Shown here: positions 20,905 to 31,856 of the stretch, one piece after another
Layout of the letters: the number at the start of each line of letters is the position of its first letter
Position numbering within the stretch: position 1 is the first letter of the stretch
Assembly: GCA_032433765.1 (NCBI GenBank)
Contig: JAVIAB010000024.1
Span: 11,349,821-11,413,820 of the forward strand
DNA length: 64,000 nucleotides
DNA from: Megaustenia siamemsis
Lineage: Eukaryota; Mollusca; Gastropoda; Stylommatophora; Ariophantidae
Reading direction: 5' to 3'
Notes under the pieces: generated by a model
Told to the model about the DNA's origin: nothing
Databases searched by the model: none
What the model saw: the letters and a program-made list of their open reading frames with translations, nothing else
Position numbers and translations under genes: made by a program

Positions 20905-21075
20905 GGTTCTTTCATTCTTCCTGCCGTTCACTCGACGACGACTAATAGAATTAATGTCCTCTTCATCATTCGTCCTTCGAAGGACATTAAATAGACGTAA
21001 ATACGTTGTGTTGTAGTTTGCAGTAGAATTGTGATACTTATACTTCACTTCGGCGCAACCTTTCCGACTTCAGCG
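20905..21075 (+). repeat. Short interspersed element family J, copy 3
   Basis: Contains TTCTTCCTGCCGTTCACTCG, GGACATTAAATAGACGTAAA, GTAGTTTGCAGTAGAATTGT and ends TCCGACTTCAGCGATG. It has an internal insertion relative to copy 2 and abuts the right end of the 15-bp array. Confidence 0.75.
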
Positions 21076-21107
21076 ATGGTTCATTTAAATAAATCTAAAT
21101 AAGTTGC

Positions 21108-21156
21108 ATAATGGCTCAGGCATACACAGCTTTCCAAAAAGTGAGGAAGAATCTCC
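21108..21156 (+). pseudogene. Tiny family B LINE fragment
   Basis: ATGGCTCAGGCATACACAGC then TTTCCAAAAAGTGAGGAAGA corresponds to MAQAKAAFQKMRKI of family B (compare 12484-12525). It is about 50 bp and isolated. Confidence 0.55.
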
Positions 21157-22254
21157 ACACGATCTCACACTTTATGTTATAACATTATCCCTCTAAAACT
21201 CTATAAGTATGCTCCTTGTCAACCGTATATCAGCATATGAAAATATATTACTTATATTATTTAAAATAATATGTATATACCTTCATAATAATAATGTAAT
21301 AGGATACTATTTATGCAGGATCTTTGAGGCAGGAGTAAATGTGAACATCAGAGGAAGGTATTATTTCAGCTTGTGGGGTTTAAATTAAAATACGACATTA
21401 TATAAATACCGATGTCTTGACTTCTGATATAAGCAAACATTTAAATTCGGTAAAGTTATTTAAACGAATAATTAGATGGCGCTTTTTAACATTTGGCATA
21501 ATTACGCCCCTTTATGTTTGGCGTTCTGAGTTAGCTCGCAGTGCTTCTATGGTTAGATTTAAACAGTGAAACTAATAATGTTGCTAAATTTCGAATATTC
21601 GTATGAGACTCTGTGCGATAACGAGATAGCACACAGCTCTTGAAACGAGGTGTACATGGACTGTTAGTGTTAGCGCTTTCTACTGTGGGCGGACCGATTT
21701 GAGCACTTAGAGGATATCATGTTGTAATTTTCTGTTTTGTTTTTAATACAAATTAGAATGACATTTCTTATATTTAAATTAAATTATGGAAGCACGCAGT
21801 TATTGTATATAGACAGATCTTCTGACAAATAAATGTTGACAGCTTCAAAGAAACACTGACAAATAGGTAGGAAGGGTGAGAGGGATGAAAAGGAGGGGGG
21901 GGGGATAGATGGATGGAAGGAAGAAAATGAGGTATAAGTTCGATATAACATACAACTGACACAGGGATACCCACAAAAAGGTAGCAATAATTTGTAACTC
22001 CTAAAATTTTTGTGATTTCCATTACATAGACTCGAACCAGTTCTTTATGAACTACTTACTTTTGAGAGACCCGACATGATATTCTTAATCTGAGAAGACA
22101 TCGACATTCACTTTGAAGGCAAACAACATAACTATCGCTTTCTCGTTGTTCTTTTTTCTCTTATGTTATTCAGTAATTCTCATGTAAAAAATTATTGCAT
22201 GTTTTAATCTGCCTGTAATGTTAACTTTATAATGACAAAATTAGGTTCTGACTT
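21157..22254. other. AT-rich stretch without recognised features
   Basis: No repeat copy or gene was recognised over about 1.1 kb. A short G-run at 21896-21904 lies in a purine-rich patch (21870-21930). Frames in this patch are proline/serine-rich on the minus strand by composition. Confidence 0.5.
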
Positions 22255-22640
22255 AAGTCCGGCTTGCTGCCGGAGCTACTGAGTTTAGTGCTCTTTGTAC
22301 ACCGTGTGCTGTGTGTTTCATTCGGATTGTGTTTCGATATTCCGATTGCTTACGATGAATGATGGTATCGTATGAAAAAGGACAATTCAGTTGCGTTTAC
22401 TTTAGATGCCGGTTGGCCTTATGTCTTTTGGCGTCTGCTGTAGCTGCTATGATGGGGACTGCAGCTGCCTTTCTATGTTTGGATCTTTCAATCAGATGAT
22501 TTGTAATTCTGATAATTCCACTAGTACGGGCGGTTGAGCAATTACGGATTTTAATTCGTTTGCAGTGATGCCGGGGCCTTCGAATAACCATACCCATAAC
22601 GTTCTGAGTAAAGAACGTCTACAGCCAACTATAGATGTAT
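22255..22640 (-). repeat. Interspersed family F
   Basis: On the minus strand it contains GGCCCCGGCATCACTGCAAA, ACGAATTAAAATCCGTAATT and GCTCAACCGCCCGTACTAGT, then further to ACTAAACTCAGTAGCTCCGG. Other copies are at 24365-24790, 27648-28110 and 54927-55275, plus an end fragment at 53045-53130. A frame reading EGPGITANELKSVIAQPPV is visible in several copies, but I cannot name a protein family. The class is unknown. Confidence 0.7.
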
Positions 22641-22689
22641 TAAGGCCCGTGGACAAAATGTAAAAATGAAAAACTCTCCATCTAGAATG

Positions 22690-22830
22690 AACTTGTTCAT
22701 CTACAAGAGCTATAGACCGCTCATGTCTCTTTACCCACAACCGCCCCTAATGGCAAAGCTGAAAACGTCACGCTGGTTGGACGCTTTTTCTGGAATTTCC
22801 ACTCAGCCTTAATGCCTAAGCAAATCTATA
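22690..22830 (+). repeat. Interspersed motif family G
   Basis: TTTACCCACAACCGCCCC, then AAAGCTGAAAACGTCACGCT, then TTTTTCTGGAATTTCCACTC. Related blocks with GCTG[AG]AAACGTCACG occur at 24075, 26975 and 29380. They are probably parts of one or more older repeats. Confidence 0.55.
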
Positions 22831-22949
22831 GTTGACTGGTCGACAGTGAGAAAGCAAACACAATTAGGAACGAGTCATTAAAAAAATTAATAGATTCTCA
22901 TTGGAACCAACCATATTAGTCATGCAAGGAATGAAAAAAAGAGTAAAGG

Positions 22950-23146
22950 GGCCCGTCACGCCAAGTGGCGTATAGGGAATATGGTGTTTGTGATCATAAT
23001 TTGTATAACCCTTCGGGATATGGGTTTTGGGGTAATGTGGTCGGTATTATGCCCGCGCCGCTTTACTTTACCATTATAATAAAAAAATGGGTAACCATTT
23101 TTGGCTGAGTGAACCCGGAAGCTGTCGATCAGGATCGAACCCAAAA
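22950..23146 (-). repeat. SINE family D, head-truncated
   Basis: The plus strand reads CCCGTCACGCCAAGTGGCGT, GGGTAATGTGGTCGGTATTA and GGATCGAACCC, then breaks off before the A-box head. The 3' hairpin and body match the other D copies. It is diverged. Confidence 0.85.
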
Positions 23147-23304
23147 TAAAAGTGAAAGTGGAGAGAGTGGTCATGAAAGGTGGGTCTCAGAGAGAGATCA
23201 ATGTCGCGCCAGTAGTGGAAAATAAAATATGGTTAAAGACATGGATCAAAAGAATTAATTTATTTTCGGTTGCTCTAACCACCAGGTAACATGCCTTTTG
23301 CAGA

Positions 23305-23572
23305 ACGTTGCATTCATCACAGCCCGTCTGTGTCTCTAGCCAGATCTCACACAGAACGTTGCATTCATCACAGCCCGTCTGTGTCTCTAGCCAGATCTCA
23401 CACAGAACGCTGCCTTCATCACATCTCGTCTAAAAGAATCTCTGTCTCTAGCCAGACCTCTCACAGAACGTTGCATTCACCACAGCTCGTCTGAAAGAAT
23501 CTGTGTCTCTAACCAGATCTCTCACAGAACGCTGCATTCATCACAACCCGTCTGAGTTTCTCTAGCCAGATC
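23305..23572. repeat. 48-bp minisatellite, about 5.5 units
   Basis: Units contain CACAGAACGTTGCATTCATC, ACAGCCCGTCTG and TGTCTCTAGCCAGATCT. Units 1-2 are identical and later units carry a CTGAAAGAATCT insertion. The TCTCTAGCCAGA core is shared with the 33-bp array at 33.3 kb, though the rest differs. Confidence 0.9.
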
Positions 23573-23639
23573 TCCTTCTTCTTCAATTGTCAAGTTAAAG
23601 GTTTGAGTCATTACAGAAGTCAAAAATACGTAAGGTTAC

Positions 23640-24000
23640 CTTGGTCTTCGTCCCATGACATGCGAGAGTACGGAGAAATGTAAGAGCGGACAGGCTGGCT
23701 AGCTGTGCTGTCGTTGAAGACGGTCAACCAATGGATCGGGCGGGCATCATCAATGCCCTCGGAGATGTGGAAATGGCACAGGACTTCGACAACCATGAGT
23801 CCATATCGCTCCTTCAAATGAAAGAGATGGGACTTAAAATAGTCACAGCCATAAACGACAAAAACTTAGATGCTCGTGTAAGAAGACTTATTAACCAACA
23901 CAGAACTGGAGTCATCAGTCGGTGGACACAGTGGGACTTTTTGAGGAGAGGATCTGAGCACATATGGCCATGTTAGGTGTACAATGATGATGACCCGCAA
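23640..24000 (+). pseudogene. LINE family E: RNase H end and C-terminal tail
   Basis: The frame encodes RADRLASCAVVEDGQPMDRA (the N-E-R-A-D-x-L-A end of RNase H, with the conserved Asp), then INALGDVEMAQDFDNHESIS, LLQMKEMGLK, RRLINQHRTGVISRWTQWDF and SEHIWPC, ending TGATGATGACCCGCAAATAA. The open part is 23731-23976. A TAA precedes RADRLA. LINEs with RNase H after RT are known in I- and jockey-related clades. The exact clade is not resolved. Other copies are at 13.7, 50.3 and 54.3 kb. Confidence 0.75.
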
Positions 24001-24059
24001 ATAACTCAATAACTCAATAACTCTGCTATGCGAGATATACACGTCTGACGTAATTCTAC

Positions 24060-24165
24060 CCACTACCTCGCATCTCGCAATGCTGGAAACGTCACGCTAG
24101 ATGGAGCTTTTCTGGAAATTCCAACTCATCCTTTAAGTAAATCTATATTTGGCTGTGGTTGTGTG
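24060..24165 (+). repeat. Interspersed motif family G
   Basis: CGCAATGCTGGAAACGTCAC, GAGCTTTTCTGGAAATTCCA and AAGTAAATCTATATTTGGCT parallel 22765-22830. A weaker similarity recurs at 24890-24985. Confidence 0.55.
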
Positions 24166-24364
24166 CAGGTTCTGATGCAGAGGTATCGTTATGTCATAAA
24201 TCTAATTATAAATTGTCCCTGAGCTTTATATGAATGCAGCAAATTATAGAAAGGGGTGTCGTTATTCCGTTGTACATTTGTGTTGTTCTAGCTTTTATTG
24301 TGCTGCATCCGTTTTTTATAAAGCTATTACCATATCTTCTAGGAGTGTAGTAATAGTAGTACTT

Positions 24365-24790
24365 GATAGTCGAAGGCCCCGGTATCACAGCAAACGAACT
24401 AAAATTCATAATTGCTCAACCGCCCGTGCCAGTGGAACCATCCGAATTAAATCTCATGGAAGGACCCAATCAAAAAAGGCAGCCGCAGTCTCCATCGCAG
24501 CAGCTACAGCACACGCAAAAGACATAAGGCGTAGCAGCACTGAGAGTGAACGCAACTATATGTCTTATGTTATACGATATCATCATACATCGTAATCAAT
24601 CGGAATATCGAAAGACGATCCGGAAAAAAACACAACTTACTTTGTACACAGATCACTAAACACAGTAGCTCTTGCAGCAGGTCGGACTTGGAATATCAGG
24701 AAACTGCAACAAGGAACACTTTTTCAGACACAGCCTTAACGGTTCCTGCCGCATATCCGCCATTTTAACCGGAATTCCCCAGTAGTGTGT
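24365..24790 (+). repeat. Interspersed family F
   Basis: GAAGGCCCCGGTATCACAGC begins the conserved part. TGGAATATCAGGAAACTGCA, ACAAGGAACACTTTTTCAG and CCGCCATTTTAACCGGAATT end it. The plus-strand reading gives short related peptides (HAKDIRR; TWNIRKLQQGTLF) in shifting frames. It stands directly downstream of a family E copy here, but this association is not constant. Confidence 0.7.
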
Positions 24791-24985
24791 TACACCCCAC
24801 GACAAACATCAAAACACCAATACTCGTGTGACGACTTCAGCTGTGCGAGCTAAAGACCCCTGAACTCATTCAACCCAAGTCTCCTGCTTGTAAAACTGAA
24901 AACATCACGTTATTTTTGGGTGTTCTTGAATCTCATTTTTATCCCACTGACTTACTTCTATAGATGGCGATGTTTGACTCTATGA

Positions 24986-25551
24986 ATCTAAATATAATTT
25001 GCACTTGACCGACCACAGCATTAATACGATGTCGTGACGTCATGAATATAAATATGAATTGTACGTGACCTTCAAGAGGATCAACGAGATGTCTAGACGT
25101 TATGAATCTAACCACATATGAACTTAACTTTCTTCAATATCACTTAGTGTCCGTTGTGCAGCGATAACTCGCCGGCTTAGCGATAAAATGAACGCGAGTT
25201 TAATCGCAGTTTGGCATCTCCAGTCGGCTCTTCGAAAAAAAAAATATGTACCTGACTGACTCATGCATGAACGATAATAAAGCGAGCAAGAGCACTGGCC
25301 TTCTAAAATGCACATTTTGTGACCTAGTACGATGAAGTGTAATACTTCAAAACTCTGTGATATTAAAATATGTCGCGTGACAGTGTTGCACATTTTTAAT
25401 GTACATTTACCATGTATTCTATATAGATCATACATGACCGTACTTACATCCCAACCGTTAACATGTGCCTGTAAATTTAGCATGCATCACGAAAGATTAG
25501 AAAACGTGTCCCTCAGCAAAGGTCACTCTTACTTAGCCAAAATAGGGTATA
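24986..25551. other. No recognised feature
   Basis: Includes three imperfect repeats of a motif like GATGTC.[ATG]GACGT.ATGAATCTAA between 24964 and 25120. A 119-codon minus-strand frame (25124-25483) has no recognisable domain and I do not call it a gene. Confidence 0.45.
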
Positions 25552-25978
25552 TAACCACCATTGATGATGCATAGGGAGTATAACCACCACTGATTATGTA
25601 TCGGTAGTATAACCACCATTGATGATGCATAGGGAGTATAACCACCACTGATTATGTATCGGTAGTATAACCACCATTGATGATGCATAGGGAGTATAAC
25701 CACCACTGATTATGTATCGGTAGTATAACCACCATTGATGATGCATATGGAGTATAACCACCACTGATTATGTATCGGTTGTATAACCACCATTGATGAT
25801 GCATAGGGAGTATAACCACCATTGATGACGTATAGGTAGTGTAACCACCATTGATGACGTATAGGTAGTGTAACCACCATTGATGACGTATAGGTAGTAT
25901 AATCACCATTGATGACGTATAGGTAGTATAACCACCATTGATGACGAATAGGTAGTATAACCACCATTGGTGACGTAT
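25552..25978. repeat. 29-bp minisatellite with two-unit alternation
   Basis: The unit is ACCACCATTGATGATGCATA plus GGGAGTATA. In the left half two variants (ATTGATGATGCATAGGG and ACTGATTATGTATCGGT) alternate as a 58-bp dimer. The right half is a homogeneous ATTGATGACGTATAGGT type. There are about 15 units. Confidence 0.95.
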
Positions 25979-26002
25979 TAAAACGCAGAAAACCAACTTT
26001 TG

Positions 26003-26235
26003 CACAAAGTTAAAGATTTAAAAACACAAAGTTAAAGATTTAAAAACACAAAGTTAAAGATTTAAAAACACAAAGTTAAAGATTTAAAAACACAAAGTTA
26101 CAGATTTAAAAACACAAAGTTAAAGATTTAAAAACACAAAGTTAAAGATTTAAAAACACAAAGTTAAAGATTTAAAAACACAAAGTTAAAGATTTAAAAA
26201 CACAAAGTTGAAGTTTTAAAATGCAATGTTGAAGT
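26003..26235. repeat. 22-bp minisatellite
   Basis: CAAAGTTAAAGATTTAAAAACA repeats about ten times and is nearly perfect until the last two units, which become CAAAGTTGAAGTTTTAAAA. A related, more degenerate set lies at 28545-28650, the corresponding place beside the second copy of the 1-kb duplication. Confidence 0.92.
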
Positions 26236-26254
26236 TTCAATCATCATATTTTGT

Positions 26255-26462
26255 CCATGAAGAGAACATCTGGAATATATTGTAACAACTGGGAACATTG
26301 AGGGACGAAGAGATAGAGGGAAGCAAAGAGAAAAATTAACAGACAGCTTAGAAGAATTGCTTGGCAGAAGGTCAACAACGGAAGTGATAAATGGCTGCTG
26401 AGATCGAAAGTTGTGGAGAGACATGATCACCTACGCCAGCAGGCCGGTACTTGATGATGAAA
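26255..26462 (+). pseudogene. RTE-type LINE family B 3' end
   Basis: AGAGAACATCTGGAATATAT, GGACGAAGAGATAGAGGGAA, GTCGAGATCGAAAGTTGTGG-like and CTACGCCAGCAGGCCGGTAC followed by TTGATGATGA. About 200 bp, 5'-truncated. Confidence 0.85.
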
Positions 26463-26466
26463 GGAA

Positions 26467-27494
26467 AGTGTTTATGTTCATTTACTGACCATGTTATGTA
26501 TGATCGGATTGTTATTTTTAATTTTTGTGTAGAAGTTTGCATGTATGTAGGTGTTTCAGAGATATCCTGATATATGTGTTTTATAAGCAATTGATAACGA
26601 TTATTGCAGAAAGTTGACATGTTCATATTATGATCGTTAACGACGAGAATACTCTACAAATATAAGTAGAAGAGCTTCAGGGACCTTACATCTTAGGATG
26701 TTCTTGTTTTCTTCTGTGAGACAACTCCGCAAACATTTTTGTAAAAGAAGATAAAACAGTCACAGAGCAGGTCTATTGTCCGTGACGTGTGTCTTTACAA
26801 AGAGATATTTTATTGTCACCGGCAGTATGTTGAAGACGGTGCATCAGTCGCCCCCGATATATCTGAGCCTGTTCGCTGAAGGGGTTTTCTCGAAAACGAC
26901 CCAATGCATATGACGTCATTTGCAATACTGGCTATAGACGGGTGACGTCTTTTTACACTCAACCGCCCTGCTTTAAATGCTGAAAACGTCACGACCGTTG
27001 CGTGCCCCTCCCCCTCTCCCACTTCCTTCTTTCAGAGTGCAGACTCACATATATCGGAGGTGACGGTCCAACATTGTCGTGGTAACAAAGAAAGAAATAA
27101 AACATTATTATGTCCAACAACATTTTGTCAACATTTTCACATCTATGTTTTTTTTTCTTTGTAAAAAAAAAAACAAAAAAAAACGCGAAACAATATGCTG
27201 ATTCACAGTACGTACTGAATGAAGGAGTTGATCAATCTGTGAAATGAAAAAAATTCAAATTCGGTAAAGGACCTATGTAGTTTATTATGTCTAAGCCTCA
27301 ATGACGTTTTCTTTTTTCCAGATGGTAAAATATAATGAATAAAACATGAACGTGTATGAACTTAAGTATCGCTTCTATTCTGATGTTACAACTAGGATCT
27401 GTTTAGATAGTCTTCTTATATGTGATGAGATCTACCGGATTTGTATGGTTTAATTTAGCTTATCATGGATTATTTTAGCTTGTCATAGTTTACT
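26467..27494. repeat. 1-kb direct duplication, copy 1
   Basis: Aligns end to end with 28870-29872: GTTTATGT.CATTTACTGACC start, GACATGTTCATATTATGATC, GATATATCTGAGCCTG, CACGACCGTTG and a GCTTGTCATAGTTTACTTTG end. Substitutions and small indels occur throughout. A SINE follows at the same place in both copies. No coding potential was recognised. Confidence 0.9.
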
Positions 27495-27647
27495 TTGGAG
27501 GGTCGGCGCCTGAGTAGATAGTGTGCCCGCTTCCAGACCGGAAGGGTCCGTGTTTGATGCCCAGCATTTTCGGATTTTCCTTCGGACTGACAAGGCTCCG
27601 GGGCTCACCCAGCCTCTACAAATGGATACCTAGGATTTTTTCTGGGA
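27495..27647 (+). repeat. SINE (family D-like), 3'-truncated
   Basis: GGGTCGGCGCCTGAGTAGAT head, GTCCGTGTTTGATGCCC B-box region, CTCACCCAGCCTCTACAAAT body, then an abrupt change into family F at about 27648. It corresponds to the SINE at 29873-30135. Confidence 0.8.
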
Positions 27648-28110
27648 ATAATCATTGGAATACCGGTCAATATGGCAGATAGGCGACAAGAACCATTGAT
27701 GCATAGCCTGAAAAGTGTATCTTGTAGCAGTTTCCTCATATTCCAAATCTGGCTTGCTGTCGGAACTACTGAGTTTAGTGCTCTGTACACACCGTGAGCT
27801 GTGTGTTTCATCTGGATTGTGGTTCGATATTCCGATTTCTTGCGATGAGTGATGCTATCGTATGAAGAAGGACAATTCAGCTGCGTTCACCGTCGGTGCC
27901 GCTTGGCCTTATTTCCTTTAACGTGTGTTTTAGCTGCTATGATGGTGACTGCAGCTACCTTACTTTGTGTGGATCCTTCATTGAGATGAGTTTTAATTCG
28001 GATGATTCGACTGGCACGGGGCGGTTGAGCAATTATGGATTTTAATTCGTTTGGGGTGATACAGAGGCCTTGAACTGACGATAACCATAACCATTCCGAC
28101 TCGGAACTGG
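27648..28110 (-). repeat. Interspersed family F
   Basis: The minus strand includes CGACCCGCACC-type start with TGAGGAAACTGCTACAAG, TAAACTCAGTAGTTCCGAC and AATTAAAATCCATAATTGC. A 68-codon minus frame (27605-27811) reads HTAHGVYRALNSVV and WNMRKLLQDTLF. The GGTTATGGTTAT pair at its 5' side parallels the hexamer run beside the 54.9-kb copy. Confidence 0.7.
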
Positions 28111-28170
28111 TAACAGTGGCCACAGAGCACACCTGTAAACGACAGGTCTCAGTAACTTTACAATATGTGA

Positions 28171-28341
28171 CTGTGGAGCACACACAAATCGCGTGAACAC
28201 ATCCTACAGGACTGCAGCACTATAAACACCAAGGATAACACATGTGACCTACAGAATCAGCCCTGCATGATTAAGGCATGGGAAACCCGTGAAGACAAAC
28301 GCACCGTAATGTTTGTAACCCAAGCTGGTCTAGATGTTTAA
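28171..28341 (+). pseudogene. LINE C-terminal zinc-knuckle-like end
   Basis: The frame reads SREHILQDCSTIN, then MIKAWETREDKRTVMFVTQA, then GLDV and TAA. It resembles the C-terminal EH.LQ.C motif and terminal GL.V of a LINE group with RNase H. The expected upstream Cys pair is not recognisable. Short and 5'-truncated. Confidence 0.6.
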
Positions 28342-28544
28342 GTGCACGGCAGTACTGCATCGCAGAGAGGAAGAGGAAGAATCACTATAAATTATGACTC
28401 ATAAACTTAATAAAACTTATTTGGAATTGACTTTCCAGATAACAATCGTCATGGGAATCTCCAAAATTCGATGACAATTTCATCATGGTCGCTACAAAAC
28501 TGAAGTGGAGAATTAGGCAGATCTGATTTCTATTCGGATTTTAA
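28342..28544. other. No recognised feature
   Basis: AT-rich spacer between the LINE end and the degenerate 22-bp repeats. Confidence 0.4.
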
Positions 28545-28650
28545 AACAACAAAGTTTAAGATTTTACAACACAAAGCTGAAGTTTTCAAAACGTAAAGTT
28601 GAAGTTTTTAAAAAGCAAAGTTGAAATTTTAAAAAAGCAAAGTTGAATAT
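28545..28650. repeat. Degenerate 22-bp repeats
   Basis: About five imperfect units of the AAAGTTGAAGTTTT.AAAA type. They correspond to the array at 26003-26235. Confidence 0.75.
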
Positions 28651-28869
28651 GTTATAACCAGATATTTGGCTCAAGCAAGATATGAAATGAGAACAATTGT
28701 GTTGTACTCTCACATCGAAGCGTTCCGGGCAACATCCTTTATGGCAAAAATGCATACTAAACTGACCTCCACGAAACAAACCAAACTGGTGCTAATCGGC
28801 GCATTAGCAGCCAGAAACTGAGCCTATCTCTCGTTCATCTAAACCAGGAATATAATATATATATGTAGA

Positions 28870-29872
28870 GTGTTTATGTACATTTACTGACCATGTTATG
28901 TATGATCAGATTATTATTTTTATTTTTTGTGTAGAATTTTGCATACCTGTAGGTGTTTAAGAGACACCCCAATGTATGTGTTTTATAAACAATTGATAAC
29001 GATTAATGCAGAAAGTTGACATGTTCATATTATGATCGTTAACGACGAGAATACTCTACAAATAAAAGTAGAAGAACTTCAGGGACCTTACATTTTAGGA
29101 TGCTCTTGTTTTCTTCTGTGAGACAACTACGCAAACATCTTTGTAAAAGAAAATAAAACAGTCACAGAGCAGGTCTATGGTCCGTGACGTGTGTCTTTAC
29201 AAAGAAACTATATTTCCTTCTCACCTTCTGCATGCTGAAGACGGTGCATCAGTCGCCACCGATATATCTGAGCCTGATTGCCGAAGAGGTTTTCTCGAAA
29301 ACAACCCAATGCTTATGACGTCACCAGCAATACTGGCTATAGACGGGTGAGGTCTTTTTGCTCTCAACTGCCCCTGCTCGTAATGCTGAAAACGTCACGA
29401 CCGTTGCCCCCCCCCCCCTCCTTCTTTCAGAGTGCAGGCTCACATATATCGGAGGTGATGGTCCAACATTGTCGTGGTAACAACGAAAGAAAAAAAAATA
29501 TTATGTGCAATAACATTTTGTCAATATTTTCACATCTATGCTTTTTTTTTCATCAAAAAAGCTAAACAACATGTTGATTTGCAGTACGTACATCATAAAC
29601 GCGTTGATCAATCTGTGAAATGAAGAAATTCAAATTTGGTAAATGACCTATGTACTTTATTATGTCTGAATCTCAATGAAGTTTTCTTTTTTCAGCTGTT
29701 AAAAAATAATGACCAATATATGAACGCTTTTGAACTCAAGTATCGCTTCTGTTCTAATATTCCAAATAGGATCTGTTTAGATAGCCTTCTTATAATGTGA
29801 CGAGATTTACCGGATTTGTATGGCTTAATTTAGCTTATCATGGATTATTTTAGCTTGTCATAGTTTACTTTG
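28870..29872. repeat. 1-kb direct duplication, copy 2
   Basis: See 26467-27494 for the pairing. This copy retains the junction with a longer SINE at its right end. A poly-C run lies at 29407-29416. Confidence 0.9.
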
Positions 29873-30135
29873 GAGTCTCGGTGGTGAGTGGTTAGTGTGC
29901 TCGATTCCAGACCGGAAGGGTCCGTGTTTGATCCCCAGCAGTTTCGGATTTCTTTTTCGGACTGACAAGGCTCCGGGGTTCACCCAGCCTCTAAAAATGG
30001 GTACCAGGGATTTTTCTGGGAAGTAAAGGCGGCCTGGCGTGATAATCACCACACCACACAAAAATGTGCAGTGGTCATAGAAAAATATGGTCAGTAACAC
30101 CGTATTCTCCATACGCCTAGCAAGGCGTGAAGGGA
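29873..30135 (+). repeat. SINE (family D-like), near full length
   Basis: TCTCGGTGGTGAGTGGTTAG head (A-box-like), TCCGTGTTTGATCCCC B box, TTCACCCAGCCTCTAAAAAT and GGGTACCAGGGATTTTTCTG body, CCATACGCCTAGCAAGGCGT 3' hairpin. It lies between two stretches of the TTTAGCTTGTCATAGTTTAC sequence that forms the following array. Confidence 0.85.
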
Positions 30136-30139
30136 ACCT

Positions 30140-31670
30140 TCACTTACTTTATAGCTTACTTTACATTGGATTATTTTATCTTGTCATAGTTTACTTTACA
30201 TTGTCATGGATTATTTTAGCCTATCATAGTGTTCCTTACCTTATGATAGATTATTTTAGCTTGCCATAATTTACTTTACCTTGGATTATTTAAGCTTGTC
30301 ATAGTTTACTTTATCTTGTCGTGGAACTATTTAAGCTTGTCATAGTTTACTTTATCTTGTCGTGGAACTATTTAAGCTTGTCATAGTTTACTTTATCTTG
30401 TCGTGGATTATTTAAGCTTGTCATAGTTTACTTTATCTTGTCGTCGAACTATTTAAGCTTGTCATAGTTTATTTTATCTTGTCGTGGAACTATTTAAGCT
30501 TGTCATAGTTCACTTTATCTTGTCGTGGAACTATTTAAGCTTGTCATAGTTTACTTTATCTTGTCATGGAACTATTTACGTTTGTCATAGTTTACTTTAT
30601 CTTGTCATGGAACTATTTAAGCTTGTCATAGTTTACTTTATCTTGTCATGGAACTATTTAAGCTTGTCATAGTTTACTTTATCTTGTCATGGAACTATTT
30701 AAGCTTGTCATAGTTTACTTTATCTTGTCATGGAACTATTTAAGCTTGTCATAGTAGACTTTATCTTGTCGTGGAACTATTTAAGCTTGTCATAGTTTAC
30801 TTTATCATGTCATGGAACTATTTAGGTTTGTCATAGTTTATTTTATCTTGTCGTGGATTATTTAAGCTTGTCATAGTTCACTTTATCTTGTCGTGGAACT
30901 ATTTAAGCTTGTCATATTTTACTTTATCTTGTCATGGAACTATTTAAGCTTGTCATAGTTTACTTTATCTTGTTGTGGAACTATTTAAGCTTGTCATAGT
31001 TTACTTTATTTTGTCATGAACCTATTTAAGCTTGTCATAGTTTACTTTATCTTGTCATGGAACTATTTAAGCTTGTCATTGTTTACTTTATCTTGTCGTG
31101 GAACTATTTAAGCTTGTCATAGTTTACTTTATCTTGTCGTGGAACTATTTAAGCTTGTCATAGTTTACTTTATCTTGTCATGGAACTATTTAAGCATGTC
31201 ATAGTTCACTTTATCTTGTCTTGGATTATTTAAGCTTATCATAGTTTACTTTATCTTGTCATGGAACTATTTAGGCTTGTCATAGTTTACTTTATCTTGT
31301 CGTGGAACTATTTAAGCTTGTCATAGTTTACGTTATCTAGTCATGGAAATATTTAAGCTTATCATAGTTTACTTTATCTTGTCGTGGAACTATTTAAGCT
31401 TGTCATAGTTTACTTTATCTTGTCGTGGATTATTTAAGCTTGTCATAGTTTACTTTATCTTGTCGTGGATTATTTAAGCTTGTCATAGTTTACTTTATCT
31501 TGTCGTGGAACTATTTAAGCTTATCATAGTTTACTTTATCTTGTCGTGGAACTATTTAAGCTTGTCATAGTTTACTTTATCTTGTCGTGGATTATTTAAG
31601 CTTGTCATAGTTCACTTTATCTTGTCGTGGATTATTTTATCTTGTTATAGTTTACTTTAGCTTGTCACCT
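30140..31670. repeat. 42-bp minisatellite, about 36 units
   Basis: The unit is TTTAAGCTTGTCATAGTTTA plus CTTTATCTTGTCGTGGAACT and AT. Variants (GTGGATT for GTGGAACT; TCATGG for TCGTGG) are interspersed. The first units are longer and more diverged, as expected at an array edge. Confidence 0.96.
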
Positions 31671-31856
31671 CTTACTAACATGCAGGGGACAGCGCTACAA
31701 TTCTGTATTGCACTTTCAGGCTCCGGCAGGGTACGAATCATTTATTTGTGACTACTCTTGTACACTTCAGTGATCGTAATTGTAGTAGTTGTCTTCTACT
31801 GCTTTGGTAGTGCAGGCGACTAATGAACATTTACATGCTGTGTTTATGGCATACGT
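31671..31856. other. Spacer between two arrays
   Basis: 186 bp of non-repetitive sequence. No feature recognised. Confidence 0.4.

Noticed and set aside
19391..21048. 501-, 550- and 371-codon frames as repeat proteins
   Set aside because: They are open in both orientations over the same 15-bp satellite, with no non-repetitive domain attached.
25124..25483. 119-codon minus-strand frame as a host gene
   Set aside because: No recognisable domain, unusual composition, and no supporting second copy or splice context. Left unannotated as a gene.
25552..26235. CRISPR array
   Set aside because: Units are directly abutting without unique spacers, and the context is an animal genome. The same reasoning applies to all other arrays.
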